NCBI GenBank assembly: GCA_041603535.1
Contig: JBFIEE010000014.1
Coordinates: 1 to 61,475 of the forward strand
DNA: 61,475 nucleotides
DNA from: HB2-32-21 sp041603535
GTDB taxonomy: Bacteria > Pseudomonadota > Gammaproteobacteria > Pseudomonadales > Porticoccaceae
Reading direction: 5' to 3'
Shown: in pieces, positions 36,308-45,980 of the stretch
How the letters are laid out: each line of letters opens with the position of its first letter
Position numbering within the stretch: position 1 is the stretch's first letter
Position numbers and translations under genes: made by a program
Notes under the pieces: model-generated
Seen by the model: only the letters and a program-made list of their open reading frames with translations
What the model was told of the DNA's origin: nothing
Databases searched by the model: none

Positions 36308-36834
36308 TGAACATTGACGCGGCGCTCGAAGCGGCAAAGGGTGTTCGCTTACTGTTGCTGGATGTCGACGGCGTGCTGACCGATGGACGACTGTATTACG
36401 GTGACAACGGCAATGAGTACAAGGCGTTTAACACCAAGGACGGCCTGGGAATTAAGTTGTTACAGCGGGCGGGTATCGAAGTTGGCATTATTACCGCCCG
36501 CAGCTCTACTTTATTAACAAGACGCTGCAAGGAGCTCGGCATCGAAAAAATTATTCAGGGCCGCGAAGATAAGCTGGCCGCGCTACGCGAGCTGCTTGCC
36601 GGCACCCCTCTGCCGATGACAGAAATCGCCTACTTGGGTGATGATCTGCCAGATTTGGCCATCATTAATCGCGTCGGCCTGGGCATGACGGTCGCAGATG
36701 CCAACCACGTCATTGTCGCACACGCTGCATGGCAGTCTCGGTACCCCGGCGGCAGCGGTGCCGTACGCGAAGCGGCAGAATTTATACTCGAAGCGCAGGG
36801 TAAGCTCGAGTCCCTGATACAGAGTTACGGCTAG
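36307..36834 (+). CDS. kdsC: 3-deoxy-D-manno-octulosonate 8-phosphate phosphatase KdsC
   Basis: A 175-residue HAD-family phosphatase (C0 cap-less type) giving free Kdo for lipid A. It has HAD motif I LLLDVDGVLTDG, motif II GIITARSS, the Lys of motif III in GREDKLAALREL, and motif IV YLGDDLPDL. The ATG overlaps the kdsD stop as TGATG. It is coupled to kdsD and lptC. Confidence 0.96.
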   Translation: MNIDAALEAAKGVRLLLLDVDGVLTDGRLYYGDNGNEYKAFNTKDGLGIKLLQRAGIEVGIITARSSTLLTRRCKELGIEKIIQGREDKLAALRELLAGTPLPMTEIAYLGDDLPDLAIINRVGLGMTVADANHVIVAHAAWQSRYPGGSGAVREAAEFILEAQGKLESLIQSYG

Positions 36835-36837
36835 TCA

Positions 36838-37422
36838 ATGTCGTGGTCGACCGTAAAAAACCCCCTGATGGCGGTGTTAATCGCCGCTGCACTGATCATT
36901 TTCGTCATTTTCTGGGACTCACCGCCCGAGGTTTTCCTGAGTAAGAAAAAAACTGCGCTGGCGACTTTGCCCAAAGCCAACAGCTACATGGTTAACAGCG
37001 AAACCCACAAGTTCAACAAACAGGGCATCGAAGTCTTTGTGCTAAATACGCAGCGCGGCCAGTTTTTTCAAAGTCAGAACGAATTTATCATGGACAAGCC
37101 GAGGATACTGGCCAATAGCGAGGTGCCCGGCGAACCACCCTGGCGACTGACCGCAAATAGCGGAACGGTATCTGATAGTGGCGAACAAATAATGTTGCAC
37201 GGCGACGTCCACGCCTGGCAGGATGCCGCATCCGGCAAGACTCAGTTCGATACTTCGCAACTGACTTTTTTCCCCAATCGCAACTTTGCCGAAACCGATC
37301 GAAAAGTCACGCTACTGTCGCCAGGCAGTAATGTTAGCGGCACAGGGATGAAAGCAGATCTCGTCCAGAAAACCTTCCAACTATTATCAAGCGTCAAGAG
37401 CAAACACCATGCAGTTAATTAA
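36838..37422 (+). CDS. lptC: LPS export protein LptC
   Basis: A 194-residue bitopic inner-membrane protein. It has one N-terminal TM segment (LMAVLIAAALIIFVIFW) and a periplasmic beta-jellyroll of the LptC type (AETDRKVTLLSPGSNVSGTGMKADL). It receives LPS from LptBFG and passes it to LptA. It overlaps lptA by 14 bp. Confidence 0.93.
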   Translation: MSWSTVKNPLMAVLIAAALIIFVIFWDSPPEVFLSKKKTALATLPKANSYMVNSETHKFNKQGIEVFVLNTQRGQFFQSQNEFIMDKPRILANSEVPGEPPWRLTANSGTVSDSGEQIMLHGDVHAWQDAASGKTQFDTSQLTFFPNRNFAETDRKVTLLSPGSNVSGTGMKADLVQKTFQLLSSVKSKHHAVN

Positions 37423-37939
37423 CGTCCTCAGGTATTGGCTAACGGCTAGCATAGTACTGTCTGCTGCAACGCCGCTATCGCTGGCCTTCGCGCTCCCCAG
37501 CGACCGTAAGCAACCTATTAGCATTGAATCGGATCGAGCACAACGCAACGACAAAACCGGATTGACCATCTATCAGGGCGCCGTGAATATTGTGCAGGGC
37601 ACGATCCACATCAAAGCCGATAAAGTGACGGTACAGGCGGTGGGAAACAAGGTTAGTATGATCGTCAGTACCGGTACGCCCGCTCATTACCAACAGCAAC
37701 CCGAGCCGGATGGCGGCCTGATCACGGCCCGCGCCAATACAATCGAATACCATCTGGATAAAGACGTCATTACGCTGATTAAAAATGCCAGCCTCAGTCA
37801 GGACGGGTCAACCCTTAAAGGCGATCGCATTAACTATGATCTCAAGAAAGAACTCGTCGAAGCTCGCGGTGACATTACCGGTAAACAGCGCATCCAGATG
37901 ATCATTCCGCCCAGCCAGCAGAAAAAGGACGACAACTAG
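37409..37939 (+). CDS. lptA: LPS transport periplasmic protein LptA
   Basis: A 176-residue OstA-family protein with a signal peptide (cleavage near AFA, about residue 27) and the LptA jellyroll (PISIESDRAQRNDKTGLTIYQGAVNIVQGTIHIKADKV). It forms the periplasmic bridge between LptC and LptD. The start lies within lptC and the stop overlaps the lptB GTG, so translation is tightly coupled. Confidence 0.95.
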   Translation: MQLINVLRYWLTASIVLSAATPLSLAFALPSDRKQPISIESDRAQRNDKTGLTIYQGAVNIVQGTIHIKADKVTVQAVGNKVSMIVSTGTPAHYQQQPEPDGGLITARANTIEYHLDKDVITLIKNASLSQDGSTLKGDRINYDLKKELVEARGDITGKQRIQMIIPPSQQKKDDN

Positions 37940-38664
37940 TGGCGCGCCTGCAATCCCGCCATCTGGCAAAAAGCTACCGTAAGCGGCGCGTGGTAAACGA
38001 CGTTTCACTGACCGTATCGAGCGGACAGATAGTTGGGCTGCTAGGTCCTAACGGTGCCGGTAAAACCACCTGTTTTTACATGATAGTTGGCCTGGTACAT
38101 CACGATGCCGGGTACATACTTATTGACGACGAAGACATCACCCATTTACCCATGCATGGACGAGCTCGACGCGGTATCGGCTATCTGCCCCAGGAAGCTT
38201 CGGTCTTTCGTCGCCTCACCGCAGCTAACAACATCATGGCAATTCTCGAAACGCGCCCCGAGCTTAGCGCTCAACAACGCAAGGAAAAGCTGGAAGAATT
38301 GTTGGCCGAGTTTCATATCACACACCTTCGCGACAACCTCGGTATGAGCTTGTCTGGCGGCGAACGTCGCCGAGTCGAAATCGCCCGTGCGCTGGCCATG
38401 GAGCCCGCCTTTATTCTTCTCGACGAGCCCTTCGCCGGGATCGACCCGATCTCCGTCAACAACATCAAACAGATCGTTACCCACCTCCGTGACAAGGGTA
38501 TCGGCGTTTTGATTACCGATCACAACGTCCGCGACACCCTGGATATCTGCGAACAGGCCTACATCGTCGATGATGGTATCGTGATCGCAGAAGGCACTCC
38601 ACGCGATATCGTCGCCAATGCCGATGTCCGTAGAGTATATCTTGGCGAGCAATTTTCTCTTTAG
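37939..38664 (+). CDS. lptB: LPS export ABC transporter ATP-binding protein LptB
   Basis: A 241-residue ABC ATPase that powers LPS extraction with LptFG. It has Walker A GPNGAGKTT, the Q-loop in GYLPQEASVFR, signature LSGGERRR, Walker B FILLDEPFAGID and the switch His in ITDHNVRDT. It starts at GTG overlapping the lptA TAG. It is followed by rpoN, the conserved order. Confidence 0.97.
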   Translation: MARLQSRHLAKSYRKRRVVNDVSLTVSSGQIVGLLGPNGAGKTTCFYMIVGLVHHDAGYILIDDEDITHLPMHGRARRGIGYLPQEASVFRRLTAANNIMAILETRPELSAQQRKEKLEELLAEFHITHLRDNLGMSLSGGERRRVEIARALAMEPAFILLDEPFAGIDPISVNNIKQIVTHLRDKGIGVLITDHNVRDTLDICEQAYIVDDGIVIAEGTPRDIVANADVRRVYLGEQFSL

Positions 38665-38780
38665 CCCAGCGACCTCCTTAACTGAGATTCGGCACACATA
38701 TTGCCTTTAGCAATTGATCCAGTCTTATTGCAGAGCTACACTTAGCTTCCTGATCGCTGCCGAGCGCCGAGCTGCCTCTT

Positions 38781-38826
38781 ATGAAGCAAAGCCTGCAACA
38801 ACTATGAAACAAAGCCTGCAACTACG
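38781..38826 (+). repeat. 23-bp tandem duplication of the rpoN start region
   Basis: Two adjacent 23-bp copies (38781-38803 and 38804-38826) match at 20 positions. Each begins with ATGAA, followed by CAAAGCCTGCAAC. The second copy holds the true rpoN start. The first, in another frame, encodes an 8-codon reading frame, MKQSLQQL, whose TGA (38805-38807) overlaps the rpoN ATG. Confidence 0.85.
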
Positions 38827-40303
38827 AATCGGTCATCAATTATCGATGACGCCGCAATTGCAGCAGGCCATCAAACTACTCCAGCTGTCGTCAGTCGATT
38901 TGCATCTGGAAATTCAGCAGGCACTCTACTCAAATCCTATGCTCGAACTGGCCGATGAAATTGACCAGCCAACCGAACAGGAGAACGGCCCGCCCGACGA
39001 TGCGCCTGAACAAGAGGGCATGGACGAATGGAACAAGGAAATTCCTGACGAATTGCCGGTAGACGCGCAATGGGATGACATATACACCAACACCCCTCCA
39101 GCGAACCCTGGCAACGCCTCGTCAAGCAGCGCCGAGGGTCGGGATTTTGAAGAATTTCACACCGTCACTGAATCGTTACAAGACCATTTGCTGTGGCAAC
39201 TTAACCTGACACCGTTATCCGACACCGACCGACTGATCGCTGCCACCATTATCGACAACATAAACGACGACGGCTTCCTCGAGGTGCCGATTGAAGCGCT
39301 TTGGCAGGCTAACTACGGCGACAGTCAATCTATCGTGGATCAAGACCAGCCAGATTCCGCAGACAATATTGACCTGGATGAAGTCGTCGCCGTGTTGCAC
39401 CGCATACAGCAATTTGACCCGCCCGGCGTGGCGGCGACCGATCTCAGAGAATGCCTCCTTATCCAGCTGCATCAACTGAGCCCGGAGACTCCCTGGCTCA
39501 ACGAAGCGAAAATACTGGTAGATCAATACCTGTCATTAATCGCGGAGCGCAATTTCCCGCTGCTAACGCGCAAATCCGGCCTTGAAATCACTGCCGTCGA
39601 GGCTGCTATTGCGCTGATTCAAAGCCTGTCTCCTCGCCCCGGTGAATGTATCGTGAGGGAGGACAATAGCTACATAACGCCAGATGTCACCGTCAGCAAA
39701 GCCAATGGTCGCTGGCTTGTGAGCTTAAACAGTGAATTAACACCAAAACTGTGTATTAATCAGGAATATGCTCGGCTAGTACAGCGCGCCAACGATAGCG
39801 AAGACAATAATTTCCTACGCAACAACCTCCAGGAAGCGCGCTGGTTTTTGCGCAGCCTGGAAAGTCGCAATGAAACCCTCATGCGCGTCAGTCGCAGCAT
39901 CGCTGAAAAACAACAGGATTTCCTCGACCACGGTCCAGAAGCCATGAAACCTATGGTGCTAGCCGATATAGCCGATTTACTGGGCCTCCACGAATCCACC
40001 ATTTCCAGAGTGACCACCCAGAAGTACATTTCCACACCGCGCGGGGTGTACGAGCTCAAATATTTCTTTTCAAGTCACGTCAGCACCGATGGCGGCGGCG
40101 AGTGTTCTTCCACCGCTATTCGCGCTATGCTGAAGCGGATGATAGCGGCTGAACCCCAAAGCAAACCTCTCAGTGACAGCAAGCTTGCCGTTATGCTGCA
40201 GGACGAAGGTATTCAGGTCGCCAGACGCACTGTCGCCAAGTACCGTGAAAGCCTGCGCATCCCGTCTTCCAGCGACAGAAAGCGCTTCAAGCAAAGTGCC
40301 TGA
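38804..40303 (+). CDS. rpoN: RNA polymerase sigma-54 factor
   Basis: A 499-residue sigma-54. It has a Gln-rich region I (MKQSLQLRIGHQLSMTPQLQQAIKLLQL), an acidic region II (about 50-110), the core-binding domain, the HTH region (DIADLLGLHESTISRVTTQKY) and the RpoN box ARRTVAKYRE near the C-terminus. It directs enhancer-dependent transcription of nitrogen, motility and other genes. ATG 38804 gives the conserved N-terminus; a longer open frame starts at 38714 but adds no conserved residues. The start region is tandemly duplicated. Confidence 0.97.
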   Translation: MKQSLQLRIGHQLSMTPQLQQAIKLLQLSSVDLHLEIQQALYSNPMLELADEIDQPTEQENGPPDDAPEQEGMDEWNKEIPDELPVDAQWDDIYTNTPPANPGNASSSSAEGRDFEEFHTVTESLQDHLLWQLNLTPLSDTDRLIAATIIDNINDDGFLEVPIEALWQANYGDSQSIVDQDQPDSADNIDLDEVVAVLHRIQQFDPPGVAATDLRECLLIQLHQLSPETPWLNEAKILVDQYLSLIAERNFPLLTRKSGLEITAVEAAIALIQSLSPRPGECIVREDNSYITPDVTVSKANGRWLVSLNSELTPKLCINQEYARLVQRANDSEDNNFLRNNLQEARWFLRSLESRNETLMRVSRSIAEKQQDFLDHGPEAMKPMVLADIADLLGLHESTISRVTTQKYISTPRGVYELKYFFSSHVSTDGGGECSSTAIRAMLKRMIAAEPQSKPLSDSKLAVMLQDEGIQVARRTVAKYRESLRIPSSSDRKRFKQSA

Positions 40304-40368
40304 AAATATGCTTTATCACCTGTCTACAAATCACCCAGCCTGCAACAACAGCCCAAAAGGAGCAGCAA

Positions 40369-40656
40369 ATGCAGTTAAACATCAGTGGCCACCATCTCGA
40401 TATCACTGACGCTATCCATAACTATGTCACCAACAAGATCACCCGCCTGGAACGCCATAATGACCGCATTACCAGCATTGCTGTTATTTTGTCTGTCGAC
40501 AAACTGGTGCAAAAGGCTGAAGCTACCGTGCATGGCAGCGGCAGCGAATTTTTTGCCGACAGTGAACACGAGGATCTGTATGCGGCCATCGACAGCCTGG
40601 TTGACAAGCTAGATCGCCAGCTCATAAAGCGTAAGGAAAAATTAAGAGGCCGCTAA
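40369..40656 (+). CDS. hpf: Ribosome hibernation-promoting factor, short form
   Basis: A 95-residue HPF/YfiA-family protein (MQLNISGHHLDITDAIHNYVTNKI, then EHEDLYAAIDSLVDKLDRQLIKRKEK). It binds the 30S decoding site and promotes 100S dimers in stationary phase. AGGAGCAG precedes the ATG. It lies in its usual place after rpoN. Confidence 0.96.
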   Translation: MQLNISGHHLDITDAIHNYVTNKITRLERHNDRITSIAVILSVDKLVQKAEATVHGSGSEFFADSEHEDLYAAIDSLVDKLDRQLIKRKEKLRGR

Positions 40657-40664
40657 ACACTATC

Positions 40665-41117
40665 ATGAATATCGCCGAGGTGCTCAGCCCTGAGCGCACC
40701 TGTTGTAATGTCCCGGGAGTCAGCAAAAAGCGCGTCCTTGAGTTTATCTCAACGTTTTTTGCCGACAACACCGACTTCGTCGATGCCGACGACCTGTATC
40801 ATGAATTACTGGCGCGCGAGCGCCTCGGCAGTACCGGAATCGGCGAAGGCGTCGCCATCCCACACTGCCGCTTACCCGGATGCCCGAAAATTACCGGTGT
40901 TCTGCTCAAGCTGGAAACGCCAGTTGACTTTGATGCTGTTGACGGGGCGGACGTCGATTTGATTTTCGCACTCATCGTTCCCGACGAACAAAATGATGAA
41001 CATCTACAGGCACTGTCCTGTATCGCGCAACTGCTCCAATCTGGAGAAGTACGGGAGGAGCTGAGAAGTAGCGCATCCAGCGCCAGGCTCTATCAGATAG
41101 CAACCTCGGCTCCATAA
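40665..41117 (+). CDS. ptsN: Nitrogen-regulatory PTS IIA protein PtsN
   Basis: A 150-residue EIIA-Ntr with the phosphorylated His in EGVAIPHCRLPGC (His67). It accepts phosphate from NPr and regulates potassium transport, nitrogen and carbon balance. It is 8 bp after hpf and just before rapZ, the conserved order. Confidence 0.95.
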   Translation: MNIAEVLSPERTCCNVPGVSKKRVLEFISTFFADNTDFVDADDLYHELLARERLGSTGIGEGVAIPHCRLPGCPKITGVLLKLETPVDFDAVDGADVDLIFALIVPDEQNDEHLQALSCIAQLLQSGEVREELRSSASSARLYQIATSAP

Positions 41118-41123
41118 GTAAGT

Positions 41124-42002
41124 ATGGCCACGGCGGAAAACACTCGCCTTATAGTCGTCAGTGGTCGCTCCGGCTCCGGCAAGAGCACCGCCCTTCACGT
41201 TTTTGAGGATGTCGGCTTTACCTGCATAGACAACCTTCCCGCAGGCATGCTAACCAGCCTGTTTGAATACCTGAAACAGGGCGAGGCGAACGCGCCTGCC
41301 AAAATTGCAGTCGGTATAGACGCCCGGAACGTGCTCGGCAAGCTCGATGAGTTTCCGGTCATTCTCGATCAACTGAAGGCATCGGGAATAGCTTGTGAAG
41401 TCCTGTTTCTGGACGCCAGCACCAGCGCCTTGATCCGCCGCTTTAGCGAAACCAGACGTCGCCATCCGCTCAGTTCAGAGTCTGTCGATCTAAAAAAGGC
41501 CATCGCCCTGGATCGCGAATTGCTCGAACCTATCGCAGCAATTGCCAGCCGGCATATTGATACGAGCAATATGACCCTTCACCAGTTGCGCGACCTTATC
41601 AAAAAGCAGATTGTGCCCGAAACATCCGGGACCATGGCCGTGTTATTCCAGTCTTTCGCTTTTAAACGCGGGGTGCCGGTCGATGCCGACTACGTTTTTG
41701 ATGTGCGCTGTCTGCCCAACCCGTACTGGAAAAAGGAGCTGCGCCGATACAATGGCGGAGATAAGCAGGTTATCGAATTTCTCGATTCACAACCGGAGGT
41801 GGCGGCTATGCTGGCTGACTTGAATGGCTTTTTATCGCGCTGGATTCCGCGTTTCGCCGCCACGAACAGAAGTTATCTAACCATTGCGGTGGGCTGTACG
41901 GGCGGCCAACATCGCTCCGTTTACGTGTGCAATCAGCTCGCCCTTCAGTTCGCCCGCCAGCGCCCCAATATCCAGGTACAGCACCGGGAGCTGGAAAATT
42001 AA
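41124..42002 (+). CDS. rapZ: RNase adapter protein RapZ
   Basis: A 292-residue P-loop protein (Walker A GRSGSGKST near residues 14-22) with the C-terminal RNA-binding and regulatory domain (TIAVGCTGGQHRSVYV). In enterobacteria it guides RNase E to the GlmZ RNA to control glucosamine-6-phosphate synthase. It is coupled to ptsN, 6 bp apart. Confidence 0.95.
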   Translation: MATAENTRLIVVSGRSGSGKSTALHVFEDVGFTCIDNLPAGMLTSLFEYLKQGEANAPAKIAVGIDARNVLGKLDEFPVILDQLKASGIACEVLFLDASTSALIRRFSETRRRHPLSSESVDLKKAIALDRELLEPIAAIASRHIDTSNMTLHQLRDLIKKQIVPETSGTMAVLFQSFAFKRGVPVDADYVFDVRCLPNPYWKKELRRYNGGDKQVIEFLDSQPEVAAMLADLNGFLSRWIPRFAATNRSYLTIAVGCTGGQHRSVYVCNQLALQFARQRPNIQVQHRELEN

Positions 42003-42079
42003 ACACCGTTTAATGACACTATAAGCACGAAACGTAACAGTCTTCGCCGCACAATACCCCTATAGAAAGACAAAAAGAC

Positions 42080-42349
42080 ATGATAAAAAAAGACATCACC
42101 ATCATTAATAAACTCGGGCTGCACGCGCGGGCCGCAGCGAAGCTAGCCGGGACCTGCAACCGTTTCGCGAGCTCCATAAAAACCGGACATGGTGGTAAGT
42201 TAGTCGATGCCAAAAGTGTCATGTCGCTGATGTTGCTGGCGGCGGGCCAGGGCACCAATCTGCATTTTGAGTTTAACGGTAAGGACGAAGCAGACGCCCT
42301 CCAACACGTCAACGCACTTATCGCGGATCGGTTCGGCGAAGATCAATAA
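42080..42349 (+). CDS. ptsO: Phosphocarrier protein NPr (HPr family)
   Basis: An 89-residue HPr-like protein with phosphorylated His15 in NKLGLHARAAAKLA and the conserved segment VDAKSVMSLMLLAAGQGT. The Ser-to-other context differs from sugar-PTS HPr, and its place after rapZ identifies the nitrogen branch. It relays phosphate from EI-Ntr to PtsN. Confidence 0.95.
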   Translation: MIKKDITIINKLGLHARAAAKLAGTCNRFASSIKTGHGGKLVDAKSVMSLMLLAAGQGTNLHFEFNGKDEADALQHVNALIADRFGEDQ

Positions 42350-42517
42350 TCCGCTACTTACCCTGCCTGACAGTATCTACCTGAAACCTGGCTATCGCCA
42401 GACACCCCCGCTTTAGCCCCACCGTCATCTGCGCAACTCATAGAACCTGTACAATAGGGCAGGTACGGAATACCTCTGCAGCACGCTAACTAAACAGGCA
42501 CCAGGAGCCGAGACAGG

Positions 42518-43879
42518 ATGCAGGTAAAACAGAAAATCGCCGACCAACTGTCTTTGCTGACCCTCGCCGATGAGAACATCGTCGACCCTGGTGTTTTGAA
42601 CCAGGTGCGCCATACGCTCAACAACATGGCGCCGGTGGACATCTCTCACTACATCGAATCCTCCCCCAGCAAAGTTCGGCGCCTGCTGTGGGAATTGGTT
42701 GACCCGGAAGTAGACGGTGAGGTGTTTGGCGAGTTTAACGAAAACCTGCAGCGCGAGTTTTTACAGGGTATGAGCAGCAGTGAAATGGCCGCATTGGTTG
42801 CCGGCCTGGAAACTGATGACGTCGCAGACATCCTGCAACAACTACCAGATCGCATTATTCCTCTTGTTCTCGAAGCCATGGACAATCAGGATCGTTTGCG
42901 CGTCGAAACCATCCTCACCTACGATGAAGACAGCGCCGGCGGTCTGATGAACACCGACACCATCACGGTGCGACCAGACCTCACCATCGACGTTATCCTG
43001 CGCTACTTGCGCCGCCACGAAGAAATACCCGATGTCACCGACAGTATTTTCGTGGTCAATCGGAACGATACTTTTTTGGGCACGTTGCCACTGGGCAAGA
43101 TCCTCACTTCCAGCCCTAACATCACCGTCCGTGAAATCATGAATACCTCGACCGAAGCGATCCCAGCGGCCATGTCGGCCTCACAAGTTGCACAGATGTT
43201 TGAGCGTCACGACTGGGTATCAGCACCCGTAATCAATGAACAGGGGAAATTACTGGGCCGCATCACCATTGATGATGTGGTCGATGTCATTATTGAGGAT
43301 GCCGCGCACTCGCTGTTCGGTCTGGCGGGCCTCAGCGATGAAGAAGAAACGTTCAGCTCAGTCAGACGTGCTGCCCCACGACGGGCGGTCTGGCTCGGCA
43401 TTAACCTGGCCACGGCGATACTGGCATCAGTGGTTATCAATCTCTTTGAAGGGGCGCTGGAAAAAGTCGTGGCACTAGCGATTCTAATGCCCATTGTCGC
43501 CAGCATGGGCGGTATTGCTGGCAGTCAAACCCTCACCGTGGTGATTCGCGGCATGGCGCTGGGGCAAATTAATCGCGGCAACGTCCGCTGGTTACTCAGC
43601 AAGGAATTTATTACTGGCGTGCTCAACGCCACACTTTGGTCGATCGTTATCGGTGCGCTAGCTTCGTGGTGGTTTGATGACCCCATGATTGGTTACATCA
43701 TCGCCGCTGCGATGATTATCAATCTGGTCACTGCGGCTGTTGCCGGTTCTCTGCTGCCCGTTATTTTGAAATCAATTCGTATCGACCCAGCCCTGGCTGG
43801 TGGCGTACTACTCACCACTATCACTGACGTCGTCGGCTTTTTCTCGTTTTTAGGGCTGGCAACGCTGTATTACATCTAG
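42518..43879 (+). CDS. mgtE: Magnesium transporter MgtE
   Basis: A 453-residue MgtE channel. It has an N-terminal helical sensor domain (about 1-135), two CBS domains (about 140-255; MNTDTITVRPDLTIDVILRYL and VREIMNTSTEAIPA) and five C-terminal TM segments (from about 290) with the pore signature MPIVASMGGIAGSQT. Cytoplasmic Mg binding to the N and CBS domains gates the pore. Confidence 0.95.
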   Translation: MQVKQKIADQLSLLTLADENIVDPGVLNQVRHTLNNMAPVDISHYIESSPSKVRRLLWELVDPEVDGEVFGEFNENLQREFLQGMSSSEMAALVAGLETDDVADILQQLPDRIIPLVLEAMDNQDRLRVETILTYDEDSAGGLMNTDTITVRPDLTIDVILRYLRRHEEIPDVTDSIFVVNRNDTFLGTLPLGKILTSSPNITVREIMNTSTEAIPAAMSASQVAQMFERHDWVSAPVINEQGKLLGRITIDDVVDVIIEDAAHSLFGLAGLSDEEETFSSVRRAAPRRAVWLGINLATAILASVVINLFEGALEKVVALAILMPIVASMGGIAGSQTLTVVIRGMALGQINRGNVRWLLSKEFITGVLNATLWSIVIGALASWWFDDPMIGYIIAAAMIINLVTAAVAGSLLPVILKSIRIDPALAGGVLLTTITDVVGFFSFLGLATLYYI

Positions 43880-43920
43880 TATTTCAAACAAAACGTCCAA
43901 CATCCAACTGGCACAACGAA

Positions 43921-44445
43921 ATGTCCGTCGACCCACCATCAGAATACGAACCCGACGCTGAAGTCACATTTGTCAGCAAATCAGAGCGCAAACGAGAAAT
44001 GGCTGCCCTGCAAAAACTAGGCGAAACCTTGTTAGAGCTGCCTGCCGGTCAATTTTCACAGGTGCCCGTTTCCGACCCGCTTCGTGCAGCCATCGAGTTG
44101 GCCAAAACGCTGAAACAAAGAGAGGCTCGACGACGGCAGCTGCAATATATCGGCAAACTGATGCGCGCCGAGGATCACCAGAAAATCGCTGCGACCCTGG
44201 CCGGCTTTGAAGATACCAACCGCCTGTTTAGGCAACATTTTCAGCGTCTCGAAAACATCAGAGATTCGCTGGTCGCCCCGGGGGATACGGCCTTCGAGCA
44301 GCTTGTTGACACGCACCATGAGCTCGATCGCCAACACCTGAGACAGCTAATACGCCTGGCCCGCAAGGAAGCGGAACAGGAAAAACCCCCGGCTGCCAGC
44401 CGTAAGTTGTTCAAGTACCTGCGGACTACGCTGCTGCCCGAGTAG
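43921..44445 (+). CDS. darP: Ribosome biogenesis factor DarP/YjgA (DUF615)
   Basis: A 174-residue basic and helical DUF615 protein. It has KSERKREMAALQKLGETLLELP, REARRRQLQYIGKLMR, and the C-terminal KLFKYLRTTL. DarP/YjgA associates with late 50S precursors. It ends the conserved run that begins at caxA; the next gene is convergent. Confidence 0.93.
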   Translation: MSVDPPSEYEPDAEVTFVSKSERKREMAALQKLGETLLELPAGQFSQVPVSDPLRAAIELAKTLKQREARRRQLQYIGKLMRAEDHQKIAATLAGFEDTNRLFRQHFQRLENIRDSLVAPGDTAFEQLVDTHHELDRQHLRQLIRLARKEAEQEKPPAASRKLFKYLRTTLLPE

Positions 44446-44526
44446 AGCTCTCAATTAACTGACCGCGATGAATACACTGGCGCGGAAGAGCTTCGCCCGC
44501 ATTGCATTAAAACTTTGTCCTTATAC

Positions 44527-45903
44527 TCATTTACCCAGCCTTCTAATCGCCGCCTGGGTCAGGTATTTATCGTAAAGATCATCGGTGTTGACCTTGGTCT
44601 CATAACCACCGGCGATGCTTTTCACCTGTTCCAGTCGGGCCATACGATCGGTCTGAATATTATGCGCATGCACCCTTGTCCAGGACGCGTAAGGATGCTT
44701 GCCGTCAAAGACCGTTTTATCGCCATCGGTATACAGCGATCCGGCGCCATCAAACGAGCGAAACATCTCACCACGTCGGTCATAGGAAACCATGGACAGA
44801 GGCGCCAGCGTACGAGCGTCGAACCACACCCGCTTTTTACTGATCGGCGCACGCGGAAACTGCACCGGTTCTGCATCGACAACAATTGCCTCAGGTACCA
44901 GCTCGACATCCATATCCCAGAAAGTCAGCCCTTTGGGACCACCGTGAGTGGTGTGCTCCCAGTTCTCGTGACTGGAATTCCAGCTGCGTGAAATCGCTGC
45001 CAACGCGGGCCCTCGACCGACGATTTTGTAATTACCCCAGGTCAGAAACGGATCGCCTGCTGTCCACGCATCGGAAAGATAGAGTGTTGAGCCGGGAATC
45101 AAGGGCTCGAAGCGCTGATTGGTGGGAAACCGGCGCACCCGTTTGAAGGCGGGTAAATAGCCGCTGAGATCGGGAAATCGGCGCTGGTCGTAGTGCCAGA
45201 CATTGAGAAAAGAGGTGCCACTGATGTCATTAGGTTTAACGAAGAACACCGATTGATATCGCAGTTTATCTTCATGGCCAGGTAGATACGGCTTTGGATC
45301 CAGAACCACCCTGCCGACCGGTGCTAATTCCGCCCAACAAAGCTCATAGGTATATTCGACATCCCCTGCCGGGCCGATATCTGCTTCCTTGATGGCATAA
45401 AAAGATGCGTCGTGTCGCCCCCAGCTGAGGGTAATGCCAGCAAACACTTCAAGTGCTGAGCGCGGGTTAGGAAATGGGTTACCGCCAATCCAGGGCTTGC
45501 CGTCGCGGGTCACGACGTTGCCATTGGCATCAAACATCGCCTGCCCCTGATTACGCAATGTCGCTTCGTTGTACTCCCATGGACTCAGCTGCATGATGTC
45601 GGTTGTGGTATCAATCATGCGCATTTGCCGTCCCATTTGCGCAACCTGGGTGTAACGAATGGGATCTAGCAAATCCTTGACGTGCTCCACGTTGTCGGCA
45701 GTGATCATGTCACCAGTTTTGATCTTGCCACCCGTATAGGCCTCGATAGACAACAGCTCATCCGGGTACACACCCGCGATGCTGCCCGTATCGGCAATGG
45801 CAGGCCACAGGGGTGCCAGTACACCCGTCGCCAGCACACCTTGACTCAGCTGACTCAAAAAATGGCGGCGGCTATAGTTAACATCGTACTTGCGAACTCT
45901 CAT
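44527..45903 (-). CDS. DUF1329 domain-containing exported protein
   Basis: A 458-residue protein with a twin-arginine-like N-terminus (YSRRHFLSQLSQGVLATGV) and the DUF1329 fold. Recognisable pieces are GGKIKTGDMITADNV, GGNPFPNP, KKRVWFDARTLAPLSM and the C-terminal YEVKV-like tail. Members resemble outer-membrane lipoprotein-sorting (LolB-like) folds. In pseudomonads they are often encoded beside DUF1302 porins and RND exporters in sterol or hydrophobic-compound regions. None of those partners is adjacent here. Exact function unknown. Confidence 0.82.
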   Translation of the reverse strand: MRVRKYDVNYSRRHFLSQLSQGVLATGVLAPLWPAIADTGSIAGVYPDELLSIEAYTGGKIKTGDMITADNVEHVKDLLDPIRYTQVAQMGRQMRMIDTTTDIMQLSPWEYNEATLRNQGQAMFDANGNVVTRDGKPWIGGNPFPNPRSALEVFAGITLSWGRHDASFYAIKEADIGPAGDVEYTYELCWAELAPVGRVVLDPKPYLPGHEDKLRYQSVFFVKPNDISGTSFLNVWHYDQRRFPDLSGYLPAFKRVRRFPTNQRFEPLIPGSTLYLSDAWTAGDPFLTWGNYKIVGRGPALAAISRSWNSSHENWEHTTHGGPKGLTFWDMDVELVPEAIVVDAEPVQFPRAPISKKRVWFDARTLAPLSMVSYDRRGEMFRSFDGAGSLYTDGDKTVFDGKHPYASWTRVHAHNIQTDRMARLEQVKSIAGGYETKVNTDDLYDKYLTQAAIRRLGK

Positions 45904-45980
45904 TTTGACTCTCGGAGTGTTTTCATTAGGCGACGGTTCCAGTTACCGGGCGATTCACACCATGTCCCTCAGCATACGCT

